Assembly (NCBI GenBank): GCA_003567495.1
Contig: PWZK01000378.1
Span: 1-8,080, forward strand
DNA length: 8,080 bases
Reading direction: 5' to 3'
From: Candidatus Brocadiaceae bacterium
Lineage (GTDB): Bacteria > Planctomycetota > Brocadiia > SM23-32
Within the stretch, counting starts at the first letter, position 1, and every line of letters begins with the position of its first letter. Made by a program: the position numbers and the translations under genes. The notes below the pieces were generated by a model. That model was not told where the DNA came from and searched no databases. It saw only the letters and a list, made by a program, of their open reading frames with translations. Positions 5,416 to 8,080 of this stretch are shown piece after piece.

Positions 5416-7746
5416 TTAATATATGCCGGAGTTTTTTTCAACCAATGCGGCAAGAGCCTGGCCGAGCGAAATGCCGGCGTCGTTGGGCGGCACCTCGCCG
5501 TGGGTCAGAACAGAAAAACCCCCGGCGCGCAGTCCCCTGATACACCGCTCAACCAGATACGCGTTCTGCATCACGCCGCCGGAAAGTGCAACCACTCTCA
5601 AACCTTCCTCAGAGCGCAACCGGCAGCAGGTATCCACCACCACTTTCGCAACAGTGTTGTGAAAACGCGCGGATATCGCACCTATGTTTTCGCCCGCTCG
5701 CTTCTCTTCTACCGCACACGCTATAGCCTGCGAAAACTCTATACCGCGGTTCCTGACCACGAAGGGGTAAGCATCTTCAACAAAACCGTCGGCTATCGCC
5801 TCAAGCTCACATGCGGCCTGACCCTCATACGTGCAAATGTGCCTGACGCCGAGTATCGAGGCAACGGCGTCGAAAAGCCTGCCGCAGCTCGATGTAGGGG
5901 GAGAGAAGTCTCCCCTGCCTATCAAACCGCATACCTGCTGAAGCGGCAGCTCCTCGCCCCGGGTTTCCATTATGCTCAAAGCTTTTCCGGGGTCGTATGT
6001 GTCTGAAAGATAAGACAGCGCCATGCGGTAAGGTTCTGCTACCGCACGTTCTCCACCCGGCATGGGTATATATTTGAAATGATACTTCCGCTCGCAGATG
6101 CGAGCGTCAGCCACAAAAAACTCGCCGCCCCACACATTCCCGTCTTCGCCGTAACCGGTCCCGTCCATGCTGACCCCTATGACCGGGCCGTCCACGCCAT
6201 GCTCGGCAAGGCATGACAGAATATGCGCACGGTGATGCTGCACGGGCCGCAGCTCCAGCCCCTTTTGCCGGGCCAGACGCCGGGCGAAATTTGTCGAAGG
6301 ATAATCGGGATGCATGTCACAGGCTATAATTTCGGGCTCTATGCGCAAGAGCGATGAAATTTTCTCATATGTGTCCTCAAAATAGTCCTCGTTGTCGGCA
6401 TCCGACACGTCGCCGATATGCTGGCTCATATACGCCCTGCGCCCGCTTGTAAGCGTAAAAGTGTTCTTCCACATGGCGCCCACCGCCAGCACTGGGGGGC
6501 CGCCGTATCCCAACATCACCGGCTCGGGCACATAACCCCTGGAGCGCCTGAAAACCACCGGCGAACCCGCTATAATGCCGGCCACCGAATCGTCGCACCT
6601 GTTCTCAATCCTGCGATTATGATCGAGAATTCCATCCACCATGTCGGAAAGCCCCGACGCTACTTCAAAAGACCCGGTCGCTATGGGTTCCTCGGACCGA
6701 TTGCAGCTTGTCATCACCAGAACCGGCGGAGTGCCTTCCTGGTCGAAAAGCAAACGGTGAAAAGGAGTATAGGGAAGCATAACGCCAACGTGCTGAAGAC
6801 CGGGCGCAACGCCGCCGGAAAGAATGCCGGTGGGCTTTTTACGGAGTAATACCATGGGCGCCCGCTCCGAACAGAGAAGATTTTCCGATGCTCTGTCCGC
6901 GTGGCATATGCAACGGGCGGTTTGCATGTCGGCAACCATTACGCCAAGAGGCTTGTGCGGGCGCCCCTTGCACGCTCTGATGCGCGCGACCGCTCCGGCA
7001 TCCATCGCGTCGCAGGCCAGATGAAAACCCCCGACCCCTTTGACTGCAACCGTCATGCCATTTTTAAGATACCTGGCCGCGGCTTCCAGCGCCAAAGACC
7101 CGCGAAACGGCTCCGCACCCCCGTCTCCGCCGGCGCAACCCGGACAAAAAAAAGAAAGGGCGGGGCCGCATTCCGGACACGACATCGTCTGAGCATGAAA
7201 TCGCCTGTTTTCCGGGTTTTTAAATTCGTTACTGCATTCCGCGCAGAGCGGGAACTCATCCATAACGCTCGCCACGCGATCGAAAGGCACACCGCGTGCA
7301 ATGGTGAACCTCGGCCCGCAGCAGGTGCAGGTGTTAAAAGCATAGCCGGTTCGCCTCCCTCCGCTTTCGACCAGTTCCCGCTCGCAGTCGGGGCAAATGG
7401 CGAAATCGGGCGGCACCGGCAATAGACTTGGACCGTCTTCCGTGCTTTTTTCTATGTGAAAACTGGTCTCTCCGGTTGGCTCCGCCTCAAACACCTCAAG
7501 CTCATCAATGCGCGCGCGGGACGGGACCATACCGGCGAAATTCCGAAGCAGATGCGTGATTGCATCTTCCGGCCCCTCAACTTCGACACATACGCCCTCG
7601 GGCGTGTTCCTGACGCAGCCTCCGCAACCCAGCATCGTCATGCTTCGGTACAGCCCGGGCCTGAACCCGACGCCCTGGACGCGCCCGCGCACCACGAGTC
7701 TTACCCGCCTTCGGCACTTTACCAAACTTTTTGTTTTTCCGTGCAT
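5416..7746 (-). CDS. hypF: Carbamoyltransferase HypF, [NiFe]-hydrogenase maturation
   Basis: HypF uses carbamoyl phosphate and ATP to carbamoylate the C-terminal cysteine of HypE. HypE dehydrates this to the thiocyanate that supplies the CN ligand of the hydrogenase active site. The 776-residue protein has all four HypF domains in order. They are an acylphosphatase (about 12-100; GRVQGVGFRP 21-30, VRNTPEG 45-51), a double zinc finger (C118/C121/C140/C143 and C168/C171/C190/C193), a YrdC-like domain (about 212-402; KPLGVM 265-270, RRSRGYVPEPV 400-410), and a Kae1-like carbamoyltransferase domain (about 418-776; QHHRAH 503-508, SMDGTGYGEDGNVWGGEF 526-543, LSGGVMQN near the end). An additional CPGC pair (C201, C204) follows the second finger. 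The start is uncertain: ATG 7746 is preferred, GTG 7755 is possible, and the longer frame from TTG 7788 would start at or before the predicted transcription start. The gene heads the operon, 9 nt before folP. No other hyp or hydrogenase gene is present. Confidence 0.96.
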   Translation of the reverse strand: MHGKTKSLVKCRRRVRLVVRGRVQGVGFRPGLYRSMTMLGCGGCVRNTPEGVCVEVEGPEDAITHLLRNFAGMVPSRARIDELEVFEAEPTGETSFHIEKSTEDGPSLLPVPPDFAICPDCERELVESGGRRTGYAFNTCTCCGPRFTIARGVPFDRVASVMDEFPLCAECSNEFKNPENRRFHAQTMSCPECGPALSFFCPGCAGGDGGAEPFRGSLALEAAARYLKNGMTVAVKGVGGFHLACDAMDAGAVARIRACKGRPHKPLGVMVADMQTARCICHADRASENLLCSERAPMVLLRKKPTGILSGGVAPGLQHVGVMLPYTPFHRLLFDQEGTPPVLVMTSCNRSEEPIATGSFEVASGLSDMVDGILDHNRRIENRCDDSVAGIIAGSPVVFRRSRGYVPEPVMLGYGGPPVLAVGAMWKNTFTLTSGRRAYMSQHIGDVSDADNEDYFEDTYEKISSLLRIEPEIIACDMHPDYPSTNFARRLARQKGLELRPVQHHRAHILSCLAEHGVDGPVIGVSMDGTGYGEDGNVWGGEFFVADARICERKYHFKYIPMPGGERAVAEPYRMALSYLSDTYDPGKALSIMETRGEELPLQQVCGLIGRGDFSPPTSSCGRLFDAVASILGVRHICTYEGQAACELEAIADGFVEDAYPFVVRNRGIEFSQAIACAVEEKRAGENIGAISARFHNTVAKVVVDTCCRLRSEEGLRVVALSGGVMQNAYLVERCIRGLRAGGFSVLTHGEVPPNDAGISLGQALAALVEKNSGIY

Positions 7747-7793
7747 ATCAACCACGCCTGACCCGCATATTTCATAAACAAACGACAAAATTT

Positions 7794-7823
7794 AATATAA
7801 CGGCTTTACAATCAATATGTTAA
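7794..7823 (-). promoter_or_regulatory. Putative sigma70-type promoter for the hypF-folE operon
   Basis: On the minus strand TTAACA (7823-7818) and TATATT (7799-7794) are separated by 18 nt, each matching five of six consensus bases. Transcription would start near 7787, leaving a leader of about 40 nt before ATG 7746. The region is clearly more A/T-rich than the coding DNA. No operator, riboswitch or other regulatory structure is apparent in the leader. It is the only reasonable promoter seen upstream of the operon, but such motifs arise easily in A/T-rich DNA. Confidence 0.45.
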
Positions 7824-7886
7824 ATAGTATTTTCAGGGTGGCTCGAATTTTTCAGTGTGTATTTGAGCACTGCAAACGACGATTTA

Positions 7887-7905
7887 CCTGCCTGCAGCAG
7901 GCAGG
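7887..7905. repeat. 19-nt GC-rich palindrome, copy 2 (opposite orientation)
   Basis: Arms CCTGCCTGC (7887-7895) and GCAGGCAGG (7897-7905) flank a central A. The unit is the exact reverse complement of the one at 1243-1261. Flanking bases are not shared, so the conserved unit is about 19 nt. It lies about 100 bp upstream of the predicted hypF transcription start. A possible second hairpin, GCCC-TGC-GGGC, follows directly. Confidence 0.75.
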
Positions 7906-7930
7906 CCCTGCGGGCACGTCCCCAGAGGCG

Positions 7931-7955
7931 CCTACTTTTTTTGAAAAAAAGTAGG
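7931..7955. repeat. 25-bp perfect A/T-rich palindrome (terminator-like or dispersed repeat)
   Basis: Arms CCTACTTTTTTT (7931-7942) and AAAAAAAGTAGG (7944-7955) are perfect 12-nt complements around a single G. A second palindrome, AACTTTAAAGTT (7962-7973), follows 6 nt away. Because the T and A runs lie in the stem, this is not a standard GC-stem-plus-U-tract terminator. It could still act as a weak bidirectional one for a minus-strand gene entering from the right. The bipartite layout looks like a dispersed intergenic repeat, but only one copy is visible here. Confidence 0.6.
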
Positions 7956-8078
7956 ACAAAAAACTTTAAAGTTGTTCTTCGTGTTCTCTGTAGAGAATAG
8001 CCCTACGTTCACATATCCTGATCTCCGAGAAAAAGCCATGAGACCTTTTTTTGCTTTTCGGGGCTTATTCAGAAAGAT
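7932..8078 (-). other. Short open frame entering from the right edge, possibly the tail of an upstream gene
   Basis: One minus-strand frame is open from the right edge (codon at 8078-8076) for 48 codons to TAG 7934-7932. Its last residues, PTFFQKK, are encoded by the 25-bp palindrome itself. The peptide is Lys-rich (NKPRKAKKG near its beginning) and matches no family I recognise. It could be the end of a gene outside the window or a chance frame across repeat DNA. The stop lying inside a palindrome makes chance more likely. No other gene is seen in 7790-8080. Confidence 0.15.
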
Positions 8079-8080
8079 CG

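Noticed and set aside
7747..7790. Cyclic di-AMP or other riboswitch in the operon leader
   Set aside because: The predicted leader is only about 40 nt and has no conserved-looking multi-helix structure.
8038..8080. ATG on the plus strand open to the right edge (14 codons)
   Set aside because: Too short to judge, no clear Shine-Dalgarno, and it lies in a low-complexity T-rich stretch.
1..8080. tRNA, rRNA, CRISPR array, integrase or transposase
   Set aside because: No regularly spaced direct repeats, no cloverleaf or rRNA-like sequence, and no recombinase or transposase motifs were seen on either strand.

Overview
The window carries one compact six-gene operon on the minus strand, flanked by a broken polysaccharide-lyase-like gene and a gene-poor, repeat-rich stretch. 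The strong protein calls (HypF, DHPS, CdaA, YbbR/CdaR, PdxJ, FolE) are all bacterial. DXP-dependent vitamin B6 synthesis (PdxJ), a membrane diadenylate cyclase, [NiFe]-hydrogenase maturation and a secreted heparinase II/III-like protein together suggest an anaerobic or facultative, probably uncultivated, environmental bacterium. The folP-cdaA-ybbR-pdxJ order resembles what I recall from deltaproteobacterial-type and other deep-branching Gram-negative phyla. The sequence alone does not let me name a phylum.

Layout, right to left in the direction of transcription. About 330 bp at the right end (7747-8080) has no confident gene. It holds a 25-bp A/T-rich palindrome, a 19-nt GC-rich palindrome and a plausible sigma70-type promoter (TTAACA-N18-TATATT). 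The operon then runs hypF (7746-5416), folP (5406-4504), cdaA (4516-3698), cdaR/ybbR (3705-2677), pdxJ (2660-1905) and folE (1880-1308). Gaps are 9, -13, -8, 16 and 24 nt, so co-transcription and translational coupling are very likely. About 170 to 190 bp of intergenic DNA follows, with a second copy of the 19-nt palindrome. Last comes a secreted heparinase II/III-like gene (1119 to the left edge). Its N-terminal part and C-terminal beta-domain are both recognisable but lie in different reading frames, and the catalytic middle appears to be missing.

How the genes fit together. FolE makes dihydroneopterin triphosphate and FolP makes dihydropteroate, the first pterin step and a late step of folate synthesis; folB and folK are not in the window. 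PdxJ makes pyridoxine 5'-phosphate. CdaA makes cyclic di-AMP at the membrane, and the YbbR-domain protein is its usual extracytoplasmic partner and regulator. HypF makes the thiocarboxamide that becomes the cyanide ligand of [NiFe]-hydrogenase. It is the outlier: an accessory metalloenzyme-maturation gene heading an otherwise housekeeping operon, with no hypCDE or hydrogenase gene beside it.

I found no clearly new biological system. The points most worth a second look are the internally deleted, out-of-frame heparinase gene, the oppositely oriented 19-nt palindromes bracketing the operon, the repeat block upstream of hypF, the lone hypF with an extra CxxC pair, and two 9-G homopolymers in pdxJ.
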